Part shown: in pieces, positions 36,975 to 49,014 of the stretch
How positions within the stretch are numbered: the stretch's first letter is position 1
How the letters are laid out: each line of letters opens with the position of its first letter
Source: Paguma larvata
Taxonomy: Eukaryota > Chordata > Mammalia > Carnivora > Viverridae
Assembly (NCBI GenBank): GCA_030068075.1
Contig: CM057826.1
Coordinates: forward strand, 35,762,211 to 35,826,210
Reading direction: 5' to 3'
Length of the DNA: 64,000 nucleotides
Program-made: the position numbers and the translations under genes
The notes under the pieces: generated by a model
What the model saw: the letters and a program-made list of their open reading frames with translations, nothing else
The model's database searches: none
Told to the model about the DNA's origin: nothing

Positions 36975-37200
36975 AGGGCACCTGGGTGGCTCAGTTGGTT
37001 AGGCGTCCCACTTCAGCTCCGGTCATGATCTCACAGTTCATGAGTTTGAGCCCAGTGTCAGGCTCTGTGCTGTCAGCTCAGAGCCTGGAGCCTGCTGCAG
37101 ATTCCATATCTCCCTCTCTCTCTGCCCCTCCCTGCTCGCACTCTTTCTCTCTCTCTCTCTCTCAAAAATGAATACACATTTAAAAAAAAAAAAGAAAGAA
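36975..37200 (+). repeat. CAN-SINE (feline type), full length
   Basis: Head gggcacctgggtggctcag, body, CT tract and A/GAAA tail. An exact 17-bp duplication agaaaatgagaggcctc lies at 36958-36974 and 37201-37217. Confidence 0.96.
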
Positions 37201-37217
37201 AGAAAATGAGAGGCCTC

Positions 37218-37632
37218 TAGAAGCTAATCTCTTAAGCCCTCATTGCAGTGGGTCCTCTTTGATGGAAGATATTTGGGACTGTTCGAAAATGTGAGGAATG
37301 GCCAACTTTTTCTTTGTAGAAACAGCTGATTCCATTACTAGAAAGGTCCTACTGCCCTAAAAGTCTTCCTCACATCAGCTTCAACCTGTTTCCCTGTAAC
37401 CCTTTGTTTCCAGTCTGTACTGGAAACAACCGAATTAAAAACTCTTACTTCCAAGGACCTGATAACCCTCAAACTAATTCAAGACAACTTTCTTTTTTCT
37501 CTCTAATCTTTCCTACTTTAGGATATTTATGGTTAACTTTTGTCAACAACCCTTCCTGGGACTCATTATACAGAATGATAATGTTACCTTGATTGCCCAC
37601 TCTTCACACCACTTGTGTCTAACCTTCAAGAT
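37218..37632. other. Unique sequence
   Basis: No gene recognised. The 62-codon frame at 37404 has no motif. Confidence 0.45.
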
Positions 37633-37649
37633 AGTGGTTACAAGTCTTT

Positions 37650-38091
37650 TTTATTATTATTTTTTAATTTATTGTCAACTTAGCTAACACGTGGTGTAGT
37701 CTTGGCTTTAGGAGTAGATTCCCGTGATTCATCACTAACATACAGCCTCAGGTACTCATCCCTACAAGTGCCCTCCGCAGAGCCTACCACCTGTTTTCTC
37801 CATCCTCCCCAACCCTCCACCTCCATCAACCCTCAGTTTGTTCCCTATGTTTAAGAGTCCTTATGGTTTGCCTCCCTCTCTGTTTGTATCCTATTTTTCC
37901 TTCTATTCTCCTATGGTCATCTGTTAATATTCTCGAATTCCATGTATGAGTGAAATCATAATGGTTTTTTTCTTTCTTTGGATGACTTATTTCACTTAGC
38001 ATAATACCCTCCAGTTCCATCCACATTGTTGCAAATGGCAAGATTTCATTCTTTTTCATCACTGAGGGCATTCCATTGTGTATATAGAAAC
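37650..38091 (-). repeat. Carnivore LINE-1 3' fragment, minus strand
   Basis: The plus strand reads aatttattgtcaacttagct, cctccacctccatcaaccct, ccatgtatgagtgaaatcat, ttcacttagcataataccct and ccattgtgtatatag, the antisense of the carnivore L1 3' end. The flanks agtggttacaagtcttt (37633-37649) and agtggttaaaaatcttt (38092-38108) are its 17-bp target duplication with two mismatches. It is 5'-truncated. Confidence 0.88.
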
Positions 38092-38148
38092 AGTGGTTAA
38101 AAATCTTTGTTTTAGAGTCAGAGAGAGCTTGGTTAAAATGCCAGGCTT

Positions 38149-38353
38149 GGGGCGCCTGGGTGGCTCATCGGTTAAGCGTCTGACTTCTGCTCAGGTCATG
38201 ATCCCACAGTTCGGCAAGTCCTGCATCAGGTTCTGTGCTGACGGCTCAGAGCCTGGAGCCTGCTTCGGACTCTGTGTCTCCCTCTGTCCCTCTGCCCCTC
38301 CTCTGCTCACTCTGTGTCTCTCTCCCTCAAAAATAAATAAGCATTAAAAAAGT
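38149..38353 (+). repeat. CAN-SINE (feline type)
   Basis: Head ggggcgcctgggtggctcat, with a small internal deletion around the B box (cagttcggcaagtcctgc), then the usual body and aaaataaataagcatt tail. The target duplication is diverged. Confidence 0.93.
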
Positions 38354-38854
38354 GTAAAAACGCTCAGCCTCACTGCATTTTAGCAATGTTACTCCCCGGG
38401 ATAACGTTGGTTGTGCTAGTCCTCCTTCACTGCACTTCCTCTTCCAGTTACTAGTAGTGGCCCCATTTTCCTCTGCTAGAAGCATCTTTAGATTTTAGAA
38501 ACCAGCTTTGCCCAGAGATGAGAAAGTACCTAGGAATTTACACCCCACTGCAGTGAGCCTCCACAAATTCCTGCTCAGTGAGGAGGTATGAAGGATTGAG
38601 CTCCCTCGCTTCAGACTTGGGTAACCTTGAGACTCCCCTCCCACCCCAGAGATCCCCTGTACTCATAGGCTAAAATCAGCCTCTGAGACTTTGTCAAGTG
38701 TCTTCCTTACCGGCTCTGTCCCCTTCCCTGCTCTGCCTCTCCCACTTTCATACTGGCTTCTCCTGGAAGTACTTTCTTAGTAAACCATTAGCTTAGAATC
38801 CTCATCTCTGGTTCTTCTCCAGGGAAACGTGGCTGAAGGTGAGAAATTACTGTA
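38354..38854. other. Unique sequence
   Basis: No gene recognised. Moderately GC-rich with CTC-rich patches. Confidence 0.45.
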
Positions 38855-39000
38855 ATCTCTTAACTCAATTTCTATAATTGAAAGTGGGATCAAAATTGTA
38901 CCTGCTTCTAGAATTAATGTACAGATCAAATGGAAAAAAAAAAACATATAGCATGCTATCGTTTCTGGCATGATATAAATGCTCACTAAAAGGTAACAGT
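38855..39000 (+). repeat. MIR-like relic
   Basis: The stretch aactcaatttctataattga to tggcatgatataaatgctca follows the MIR second half. Diverged. Confidence 0.45.
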
Positions 39001-39079
39001 AACTTATTGTCGGATGCTCTGGGCCAAAAATTGAATGTGACATTCAAGATGCAAAAAATTCCTGATAATAGTTAATCCA

Positions 39080-39850
39080 ATATTATTAGTGAAGCCCAAG
39101 AAAACGGACTTTCCTTGAGAGGGAATGACACTGATGGCTACCATGGAATTAGAGTTCGCTGCAAAGCTCACCACTCAGGACTTGTGTGCAGTGCCCAGAA
39201 ACTGCTCGGCAGCTTTTGCTGCTGTTTTTTCCTCTTGGCACTGCTTGGCAGTGAGCCAGAAAACCCGGATTACCAGTAGCATTATTTCGATGTCCTCTCT
39301 GGGGCACCTAGAGGAAGAATGTTTCCAATATAAACAAAGCAACTTAAAATCTCAAATACTTGTCCCAAATATTCATTTCAAAGAGCTCTCCAAAAGATTA
39401 AATGTGATATAAATCTCTATGCCAAGAAAGCATAGAAAAACAGAGGTTTTCTGGTCTTTGTTTGGCACATCAGATGGCATATTTGAGAGGGACGACATTG
39501 TGTGACCAATTACGAGATGAGATTGGTATTCGAGGGTTGCATTCGCCCAGCTGCAGAGCTTAATCGGGGTTATATGTGCAGCTGAAGGAAACTGGGCAAC
39601 GGTTTTAATTAATTGGCAATTTTGAGGCTCTCATGCTAAAGTTACCTTAATGGTGGTAAAAGAAATGATATGGGAAGGCAATACAATTTGAAACATGCAG
39701 ATTTCCAACTCTGAGCTTTTACGCAGCAGCTACCATTCAAGCAGTGATTATACACTACGAATTTCCCCGTTATAAAAATCTTAAATAAATGAAAATCAAC
39801 CTAGAATTTTGAGTTCACTAAAAGCTTTTTGGCTTCTAAAAAAATTTGTT
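39080..39850. promoter_or_regulatory. Candidate conserved non-coding element (enhancer-like)
   Basis: This 0.77-kb block matches no repeat family I know and sits among repeats. It carries TAATC (cttaatcgggg near 39560), a TAATTAATTGGCAATTTT patch (about 39606-39624), and several retained CpGs. Such motifs bind homeodomain and related factors in known enhancers. The 95-codon frame at 39125-39412 has no domain. The function is inferred from composition only, and the strand is undefined. Confidence 0.35.
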
Positions 39851-39929
39851 CGCTGGATTCTAACATTGTTTGCACTTATGTAACAACTACAACTGTTCTA
39901 CTTATTTGTGTAATATACCTACTATGATT

Positions 39930-40130
39930 GCCAAAATGGAAACAGTGCTTTATGATTTATACAGTCCTATTATACATTATTATCTCATTTAGCCCTCAAA
40001 TCAAAGAGTTGAGAAAAATATTGTCACTATCAACCCTAATTAGAGAAAAATAAAATAAAGTCTTGAGTGTTCTCAGCGGTGACGTGAATCTATGGACTCA
40101 GATCTCCTTGTTCCGAATTGCATTGTCGAC
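39930..40130 (+). repeat. MIR-like relic
   Basis: gtgctttatgatttatacag, acattattatctcatttagc and cctcaaatcaaagagtt fit the MIR second half (the 'atctcatttaatcctcacaa' region). Confidence 0.5.
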
Positions 40131-41099
40131 TCACCTCACATCGACCTATCTAATAATCTTGCTTTTTTTCTAACCCAGAAAAAGAGATTCTATTATATCA
40201 TGATCCAAATGAACTCCATTGTAACATTTAGCCCAGTTCAATTCCTACTTAGGGGTAGAAAATAATGATCTTTCCTTCAACCCCGACCCAACTGGAATCC
40301 AGGTTCTACCGTACTTCTCCCGTTAGATGTCGGAGTCATGTCACTATCACATTGACATTCTTGATAAGCAAAGCTTAATTTTTCCTTGATAATATGTTTC
40401 CTAGATAAATAAATGAGTTTTCCTGGGAATGCACAAGACAATTATCATGCATGACTATTTCTTGGGAAGAGTTTACAATCTTGCTGGACTTAGGGGGAAA
40501 AAAAAAGTATGTATATACAGAGACATAGAGAGCAAGAAAGTGCAAGTCTAAATAATGTCAGAGACAGGTTTAATGAGGCTTGTATCGACAGAGAGCTACG
40601 CTGTTGGAGAAGGATCCGGAAAGCTGCAGCTGATGCCATAGCTGTTAAGCCACCTCTGATGGGGTTACCAGCTGTGTACTCATAGCCTCAGTGTTGCTTC
40701 CCTTCCCAGCAGCCAGCACCCAGGTGTCTCTGTCAGCGGGAAGTTGGGAATCCTTGTGCCTTTTTGTCCCTCCCCCTAACCAGGCATAGCCCCTAATACC
40801 TGGATAAGATAGTTCGGGGGTGTCACCACACTGTCTTCAGAGGCCCCTGTGAGGCTGAGCCCAAGTGACCCTCCATGAGACTTCACTCCATATGGTGCCC
40901 ATGCCTGCTTGCTTCTCCTGGATCACACTTCCTCCTCCTCTACCTACTTTTCCCTAAACCACCCTAATATAATTCACTTTCACACAAATCCTCTTTTCTG
41001 GGTTTGCTTTTAGAATGTTCAATCTAAGCCAGAAAAGTCTGAAACTTATCTGGGCCTTAAATATGCTTCAGATTTGAGTGGTATGTTGAAAGTTTCGTC
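40131..41099. other. Unique sequence
   Basis: No gene recognised. The 40560-40980 part is more GC-rich. It may be an old repeat that I cannot name. Confidence 0.4.
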
Positions 41100-41380
41100 C
41101 CAGGGAGGGAGAATGTTGTGAGCAAAAGCATGGGAGGTAGGGCTTTGTATTGTTTATGTAAGTGTGGGAAGGGGTGGGAGTGGGGGGGGAGGCTTTCTGA
41201 TAACTAACCGTGGGCGTGATAAAGCCAAGGGGCATAATTTTGGCTAGGTAAGATAATAGGGCAGAATAGGATCAAGCAAAAAAACACAGAAATTTGAACT
41301 TGATGTGATAGGGAGTGGGAAGCCATTCCTAGTCCTAAATAGGAGAAGAACATGAGGAAATCAGGCTTTTCCAATTACAT
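41100..41380 (-). repeat. LINE-2 fragment, minus strand
   Basis: Text such as gagcaaaagcatgggaggta, gaacttgatgtgatagggag and tgggaagccattcctag matches the antisense of L2, where aggcaatggg.agccattg reads on this strand. Confidence 0.5.
41166..41189 (+). other. G-quadruplex motif
   Basis: Four G runs (3, 4, 3 and 8 bases) are separated by AA, T and AGT. This meets the G3+N1-7 pattern on the plus strand. It lies in the L2 relic. Confidence 0.75.
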
Positions 41381-42344
41381 TTTTAAAAACATAGTTACAG
41401 ATCCCCAGGTTCTATGGATGTTGTATGAAAATAAAAAGGTTCTCTGGTCAAATAACCTTTGAAAACATCCTCTCCTTCTAGCCCATTGATCATTACCAAA
41501 TCACCATAAGCCCATGAAAAAGCCTATGAAAGCTGGGGTCAAGGATTAGTTTTGGATTTTAAAAAAAATAATCTTTGCCAGATTGAGGGCTACACTTCAG
41601 TGCAGTGCTATTCAAAGTTATGACCCACTGCTGGTAAAGAATCCTCTTACGCTTTATCGAGTATTCCTAAACGCTTGCCCACTGAACACTGTGGGGAGGT
41701 CATTCTCATGAATACAATATAGAACTGGTTTTCCTGTATCCTTACTTTAGGAAATGCTGTTAGGAACTATGTTAGGAAGCTCAGCGAAAGCAGGAGAGAC
41801 TGGATGGAGGCCAAGAGCTTCGTTAAGGACAAGACGAGACTCGTGGCCAGAGAAATGGAAAGTAAAATAAGAACTGGAGAACATCTACAAAAGTCATTGA
41901 CTATTGTGGATGGAGAGGTGGGAAGATTAAAAGAACCTGAATTTTCCAGCCCCACCACAGTGGTGTGGGTAACACAAGTGGATCAGTCTAGCAGGACACA
42001 TTCTCTCAGATTTCTGAGCTAGCTAATGGAAATATAGATACATCTAATAGAGATACCTAATGGCTGATTTCTAACAGAAAATGGGAAACTGGACAGCATC
42101 TTGAAGCGAAAACAATTTTTTAATTAAAAATTGAATGATTCAGTCCAACTGGCTCTATTATCCAGCACCATTTTAGCAATATTAAAAGGTAGTTTTAATT
42201 GTTGATTTCCAACATTAAAACTTGGCAAAATTGTTAAAAGCTTGTCTGCGGTTTCAGTTGTAAGCTCTAGTAACAAGAATCCGTTTTGATATCACTTTCT
42301 GGATAGGCTGAGCAGGGTTTTTGCGAATTTTAATGAACAATGAA
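41381..42344. other. Mostly unique sequence
   Basis: No gene recognised. Near 41790-41920 a gagagactggatggaggcca stretch may be more antisense L2. The two opposite frames there are shadows of one another. Confidence 0.4.
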
Positions 42345-42475
42345 ACACCTGCAGATTCAACTAAAATGCAGATTTCAATCCAATAGCTCTAGGGTAAGGC
42401 CTGGGATTTTGCATTTCCAACAAGCTCCCATGTTATACAAATTGTGGTCCAAGGAACACACTCTGAGGAGCAAGA
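42345..42475 (+). mobile_element. MER5-type hAT-Charlie relic
   Basis: The order gcagattcaactaaaatgca, ggcctgggattttgcatttc, caacaagctcccatgtta and ggaacacactctgaggagca fits the right half of MER5A/B. The left end is lost or highly diverged. Confidence 0.65.
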
Positions 42476-42540
42476 GGATCAAAGACAAAGTCTAGGGTAC
42501 CATATAAATGCAGAGACTCTGAGTTAGAATTACAATAGAG

Positions 42541-42745
42541 GGGCACCTGGGTGGCTCAGTGGGTTAAGCATCCCACTCTTGGTTTCAGCTCAGGTCATGA
42601 TCTCATCATTCATGGGATAGAGCCCCATGCCAGGCTCTGCACTGAGGGTGCAGAGCCTGCTTCGAAATCTCTCTCTCCCTCTCTCTCTGCCCCTCCGCTG
42701 CTCGTGCCTCTCTCTCTCTCAAAAATCAATAGACATTAAAAAATT
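42541..42745 (+). repeat. CAN-SINE, older subfamily
   Basis: Head gggcacctgggtggctcag, with the longer insert ctcttggtttcagctcaggt that marks an older carnivore subfamily, and a shorter body. Imperfect flanks ttagaattacaatag (42524-42538) and ctagcattacaatac (42746-42760). Confidence 0.92.
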
Positions 42746-42761
42746 CTAGCATTACAATACA

Positions 42762-43947
42762 AATTATTTCTACTCTGTGAGATATTTACTGCATTCTTTC
42801 AATGTTCCATTTGTTCATTCACTTTATTAATTTTATAAAACGATGTTCACTGCCAACGGAGGATATTAGAGAAGAATGAATGATTGGGAGAAAAGATGTG
42901 GGTAAGAGAAATTTAAATGAGATATAGAAACCGTGGGAAGCTCAAGGGAAGATTAATGGTATACTTTCAGAATGAGAGTTTGGTGCAAGTGGGAGGTTCC
43001 CAGGGCTAATTTACAAGTTATATGGGGAAAGGGAACATTTTATCAAGATATATTTTTAACATTTTTTTTCATTCTGAGTTCTTTTAACTGTTAATTTTAT
43101 ACACGTTGTGGGTTGAGAAATGTGAATAAGATTTCCTTTTAATAGCAATGTTACCTAAAGCCAACCACACCAATTTTTAACAGAATCTTTCTGCTCTATT
43201 ATATTTTGCTATTTCAGTAAACTTTATTCTCTGAGGAAGTTTCCAACAGTACTTCCTTCATTTTTGTATGCCAGTGCCTTCTTGATTCTAAAAGCATAAG
43301 CCAATGTTTAGGAAAAAAAGAGAACATTCTTGTAATCATTTGTATTCAAAATACAATGGCAAAAGAAAAATAGTGGTTTTCATTGTTTCTCAGATGTATC
43401 TTTGTTACTCTGTGGAAACAAAAGCAAGGAGATTTAAATAATAAACCTTTGAAATCCTGGTGGCTCCTGAAATAGCAAGGATGAAAATTTAAGCTCTACT
43501 CTTTTGTTTTTCATAAGATGGTCCTATTGACCATACCTGAGTATTTTCTCAGAGGTCCACCTTAAAATTAATAAGGGAGTAATAAAAATAATTGTTCATT
43601 TTTAAATCCTCATGTCATTACAGGATGTTACACATAAAACAAGTTCTCGTTTTACTTTTAAAATATGACTATACCTTTATTAGATATGCAGTGTATTTTT
43701 CAGAAGATTTATAGGTAAACTTTGTATTATATTATTAGCCAGCCATGGCTTCCTCTGTGGATTAAAGAATTAAAATGTTAATGGGAAATTCATGGCTCAG
43801 GAATTAGAAAGCTTCCTTTTTCCTCTGAACGACTAAATATATATTTGGCTCTTTTCAATATCATGACCCAGAAAATTCATTAGATTTACATTAACAAAGC
43901 GAGCAGTGTATATTAATTTTCTCAGTCTAGAAAAAAGGTAAGAAAAG
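42762..43947. other. Unique sequence
   Basis: No gene or clear repeat recognised. Confidence 0.45.
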
Positions 43948-44090
43948 TAACAACTCTTGAGTGTCTCTAATGTCCTAAGTGCTATTGAAGGTGTTCTCAT
44001 TTAGTTATCTCATAAAACAGCTGAAATGTAGGTCTCTAAATTAAAAAGATAGAAAAGTATAGACTATCTCCAAATAATCGGAGTAAAACC
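43948..44090 (+). repeat. MIR-like relic
   Basis: caactcttgagtgtctctaa and ggtgttctcatttagttatc fit the MIR second half. Diverged. Confidence 0.4.
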
Positions 44091-45064
44091 ACTGATAAGA
44101 AATCCTAGTTCAAGGAATATAATTTATTGTGACAGTAAATAATTAGTGTGCTCCTCATGTGCAACTTCCCAATTAATTAGAGATCCAAGATATTGAAAAG
44201 GAAGTCCACACAAGATGGGGGTCCACCAGATACCCCCTTCTCACACTAGATCATTGACAACGGAGCTGAGGATTTGGGGTTAACTGAAACTCTCACTTCC
44301 CTTTCAGAGACTTCTGAATTTTATGCCTGCATTTCTTATATCCAAAGGCAAAAGGAGAAGGCACAAGACTCTGCCTTAGCTGGAATGTTTCCTTAACACT
44401 TGACTTGAGCTTGCAAACCCAGGTATTAATAAACAGTTTAAGTGAGAGCAGCTCAATCTTTAAGAATTGAGTTAATAAAGGAATTAATACCTATGGAAAC
44501 ATTTTAAAGTAGAGAAAGCTACCTGACTATTATGAAACTACATGGAAAATTGGACACAAGAGTACTTGAACAAAAATAAAACAGAGCAAATAAAAGAAAG
44601 AGAATTTAAAAATTATATCTGGAATTTTAGAAGTCAAAAATTTTATGGCCAAAGAATCAATTCACACATATTTTTTCCTGTGGCCTTCCTTTGAGGATCA
44701 TTATTATAACCAAAAAAAAAAAAATAGGGGAATTTTCAGACAGAATCCCTTCACATTATCTTACTTCAGTCTTGAGCACTTATAGTTCTGTTTTCTCTGG
44801 TTTATTAGCAAATTTACGTTGAAATGGTTAAATTATTTTTAGATTTTTACCAGAAACTATGCATGCCAAAAGGAGTTTAAAGTTTTTCATAACATGCTGT
44901 TTACTATAGCTATCGATGGGAGAGGAAGAAAATATTTGTACTTACATTAGAATTTTCCCTTTGATGATTAGATTTTTAAATTTCTTTAAACTGTCTCTTA
45001 ATATGTGAATTATTCTTATTCTGTGAAACATTACCTATCCTCCACTAAATTGTTATTTTTTTGG
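44091..45064. other. Unique sequence
   Basis: No gene recognised. An A run at about 44711-44724. Confidence 0.45.
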
Positions 45065-45236
45065 TTCATTTAAAGTTTATTTACTTATTTTGAGAGGAGG
45101 GGAGGGGCAGGGAGAAGGAGACATAGAATCACAGCCTAGAGCCTTGGCGTGGGGCTTGATCCCATGAACTGTAAGATCATGACCTAAGCCGAAATCAATG
45201 GTGAGACGGTTTACTCACTGAGCCACCCAGGCACCC
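45065..45236 (-). repeat. CAN-SINE, minus strand, diverged
   Basis: The minus strand reads aggggtgcctgggtggctca, then a diverged body with an internal deletion, a short CT tract and tail. It is shorter than other copies. Confidence 0.88.
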
Positions 45237-45374
45237 CTGGTCTCATTTTAATTGCTAAAGTTACTATTAATTTATTTCAAACTAGTGTCAAAATTCGTTT
45301 TATGAAAAATGATATTTTCCATCAATTCCAGAAAATACATTGAGATTTTGGATGTATAGACCAAATAAAGCCCA

Positions 45375-45905
45375 ATGTCCATAACTATTACATGTGATGA
45401 TGTGGAAGTTTTGGCGCTGATAGCGGAGCGCGCTCCTGCTGCTGACCTCACCCTTATCCCCGTGAATGTCCTGAACATGATCATAGCAGAGACCCCATCC
45501 TTTCACCTTGCTTTTGTATTGTCGACTTGGGGCTCGGAGAGTTTTGCTTTGCAAGGTGGTTCTATCAGAGTGTGTTTTAATGAAGGGAGCCTTATTCTGA
45601 AAGTGATTTTTACACGGAAGCCGCTGTGGGAATGTAGACAAATCACAGTCATTTTACCTAATTCAAGATCAGAGGTCTGCAGCCCCGTGTTAGCGCATGC
45701 ATTCGATTTTAACCCGAAGGAGTTGGAGAGAGTCATCTCTCCAAATGTATGTGCCGAGCTGCTCCATCAGGACCTGGTTCTTCAACTGCAAGCAGATGTC
45801 AGTCAATGCCACGCCTGCCTTGTAAGAAGGTGTCTAGTAGAGGACCGGACTGGCCAGATGGAAGACACTTTTCTCCCAGAACTGGAGTGGGGGGAAGTGC
45901 CCTAG
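45375..45905 (+). other. Open frame of 176 codons, CpG-retaining; candidate exon or conserved element
   Basis: This is by far the longest open frame in the window. The protein it would encode (starts MSITITCDDVEVLALIAERA, contains VCAELLHQDLVLQLQADVSQ and CHACLVRRCLVEDRTG) matches no family I recognise. It has no signal peptide or clear membrane segment. The region is richer in G+C and keeps about 15 CpGs (for example gcggagcgcgctcc), while flanking DNA has few. A weaker frame also runs on the opposite strand, so openness may come from composition. I see no repeat family. A real gene, an old retrocopy or a conserved non-coding element are all possible; the last is most likely. Confidence 0.3.
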
Positions 45906-47039
45906 AGGGGAGCTCTCATAACAGTGGGGTGTGCCTGGAGTTGCTTATGCCACTTTCTTATTCAAAACAAAGTAGCTGCCTTAATTTTATGCTCTTGCCT
46001 TGGAGTCCTTATATTCAAGTCCATATTGGTTCATTAAAATCACCCTTTTTAGGTCCTTAAAAAAAAGGGATTGGGGGTAAAAGATGCTTAACTATTTCAC
46101 AAATTTATAATTATAATTACCTGACATGTACAGAGTTTTTTTTTTTTTCTTGGAACTTGTTTCATTTTTATTATCTTGTATATTTTGCCTCATAGTTTTA
46201 CATAACCATGCTGTCTTTTAAAGTATCTGTGTTTATAAGACATGGATTATTACTTACTCTTCTTACTACTTAACAGAGTACACAAAGTAATTCAAATAAT
46301 AATTTGGTTGCTTGGTTAGTAATGTTTTGGGACAATATAGAACTTTTAACTTTTCAAAACTTTTATAAATGTCTTTTCACAAAAAGCTTTAACTACGAAT
46401 ATAACAAATTTTTTTTTAAAAAAAGTTGAATTTTCATCTAATGGAAAGAAAAAAATTGAGTCACAAAGAGTGAGAATGACTTTACTCAGGTCATAGTGCT
46501 GGTGGCTGGGTGGCAGCTAGGAACAAATTAGATCAGTTCTCCAAATCCCCAGCCCAGTATTATTTTCATTAAACATCCTTTTGAAGTCATCTCTAAACAA
46601 GTTTCTTCAATTTAGGATAGAGGTAAGAAAGATTAAGCTATCTTCTCATGGCCAGATCTATCAGAGCTAGTTTGGTCCTCCAATTGTTGTGGTAAACCCA
46701 TCAGTGAAGACATTGAAAGACTGTGTATCACCAGAGTTTCCAAACTAGATTCCGAACCCCTTGTGTTTTGTCATCCTTCTAATCTTCGTCCTTGGTAAAT
46801 CTTGCTCATTCTTTCATTTTCTTCTGTCCAAGCCCCAAGACAGATACACGGATCTGACCTGGAAATACAAGGACATTTTCTGGTTACGGTGGCTTTGGGA
46901 TAATCTGTTCTCTGCCAATTTGTCAGATTGCTCAGGCAGTCAGTCCATCATAATTCTGTCCAATCCACTATTAAAAACTGGACATCAAAGAAAATCAATG
47001 TATTTGACTATTTTTAAGTGAGTAAGGAAATCTTTTTTC
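45906..47039. other. Unique sequence
   Basis: No gene recognised. T run at about 46137-46148. An 86-codon frame at 46761 has no motif. Confidence 0.45.
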
Positions 47040-47052
47040 AAATATTCTTTCT

Positions 47053-47288
47053 GGGGCCCCTGGGTGTCTCAATCGGTTGGGTGGCCGACTTCGGCTCAGG
47101 TCATGATCTCATGGTTTGTGAGTTTGAGCCCCGCATCCGGCCCTGTGCTGACAGCTCGGAGCCTGGAGCCTGCTTCGGATTCTGCGTCTCCCTCTCTCTC
47201 TCTGCCCCTCCCCCATTCACACTCTGTCTCTGTCTCTCAAAGATGAATAAATGTTAAAAAAAGAAAATGATTTAACAAAAATAAAATA
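47053..47288 (+). repeat. CAN-SINE (feline type), full length
   Basis: Head ggggcccctgggtgtctcaa, feline body and an extended A-rich tail. An exact 13-bp duplication aaatattctttct (47040-47052, 47289-47301). Confidence 0.95.
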
Positions 47289-47301
47289 AAATATTCTTTC
47301 T

Positions 47302-49014
47302 GAGCCAAGAATTAAAATGCAAAACACCGTGTAGATGCCAAAGATTAAATATGAAGAAGTAGCTTATGAATAGGAGTTCATAAGCCTTAATTTCACTCTG
47401 ATGCACTTCACACTTAAAACAAGAATATTGTTTCCATAGCTTCTCTTCTTTTAATTTGTCTATAAAATTTTAAAAAAATGAGAAAGAATAGAAGAAGCTC
47501 ACATATTAAATAAGAAATTCATACTAAAAATTCAAAAATATATAAAACATGTAGGATTAAAACATCTTACAACATCTCAGAACTTAAGTTCAAACCACTA
47601 TAATATTTGATTTATAGATTCTGTCTTTGCTGAACATATGTATGCATATATGCACTCAAACTAATCATATGTTGGAAACAGAATGAATGAAAAATAAAAC
47701 ACAAATTCAGAATCTAAAAAAAAAAAAACCTGGCAGACTTATTCTCATAACATAATAAAATCCTTGAAATACTCTTTGCCAACAAATGCCTATGAAACAA
47801 TGGGAGACACTTAAAGGAGGAAGAAGCTTAGGGTCAAAGTAATGAACAAGAAATGAAAAAATCTGTTGTAACTGTAGAGTGTACTCCTTTGTCATTGTAG
47901 CACATTATAAATTTTAAAACAGTGCTCAGGCTGGTTTTATATATACTACTCTTGATTATACCTCATGTTTTGTTGCATTTGAAAAAGGTTTTTCTACTTT
48001 AAAATGTCTAAATATCAGGCTGAGGAAGCCTGACTTAAGAGCACTTATTAATAGCATTTCACGTCTATTTTATTACATTTAAACTGCCTTGAAATCATTG
48101 GAGTGTCTCGCTAGGTTTCCCTTGAACTTGTTACCTTACTAAGGCACCCAGAGGTTTTTCCCAAAGGCAGTATCTTTTTCAAAAGTACCATCTTATGTCA
48201 GCTTATTAGCTATGATGGCCACTTCAATTGGTTGGCAACATAAGGGGAATAGAGGTCTTGAGTGTACTAAAAAGTTTTTGAAGACTTAATAATTCTATGA
48301 TATGGTTTTTGTAGTGTTTTGTTTTTTTGACCTTTTTCTTGGTCTTCCATCCTCAGGATCTAAAAAGGCATTAGCCTAATGTCTAAAACTCTCCAGTAGT
48401 ATTTAGATTTCCTTTTGTGAAAACTGGTAGAAGAAAGAAGACAGCCTCTCCTGGAGTGATAATAGGCAACTGTTCATCCACTCTCCGTTCTTCTGCTGGG
48501 GGATACTAGAGCATTTAACATCTTCACTCTGATTTCATTCAAACCACTCAAAACAATAGGACATTTGCACTTCCACCACCACTCCAAAAACTTTAGAGGC
48601 CACATTACTGCACGGAATTACTGGCTTAACTGATAGCATGAAGTTTGAAGATTTTCTCTAAATGTTTATCCTTTCCTACTGCTCCATAATTTAAGATATC
48701 CAAAAGTGAGCTGTTGAGCTACTCTTAGGGCAAAAAACCCGTCTTTATAACAAAAGTATCTATACATTTATGGATCTGTAAACTTAAAGCTAGCAGTGAC
48801 TGTTTATATGGAGCTCAGTTTTTATGGAGATAAACAGATCATTCTGATATTTTGAGTCCTGGCATCTCTTTTGAGTTCCATGCTAGTATTTCCAACTGTC
48901 TGCTGAACTTGAAACCCACTTGCTCTACAGCTTCTCGACCTCAACAGGGAAAAGCTTTACCTTCGTCTTTTCCCAAAGAAGTTAGTCAAGGTCCAGTTGG
49001 GGAAAACAAAAATC
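47302..49014. other. Mostly unique sequence
   Basis: No gene recognised. Text at about 48880-48960 may be an old L2 piece (ctagtatttccaactgtctg), uncertain. Confidence 0.4.

Noticed and set aside
36827..37171. 114-codon frame on the plus strand
   Set aside because: The second half is the SINE at 36975-37200.
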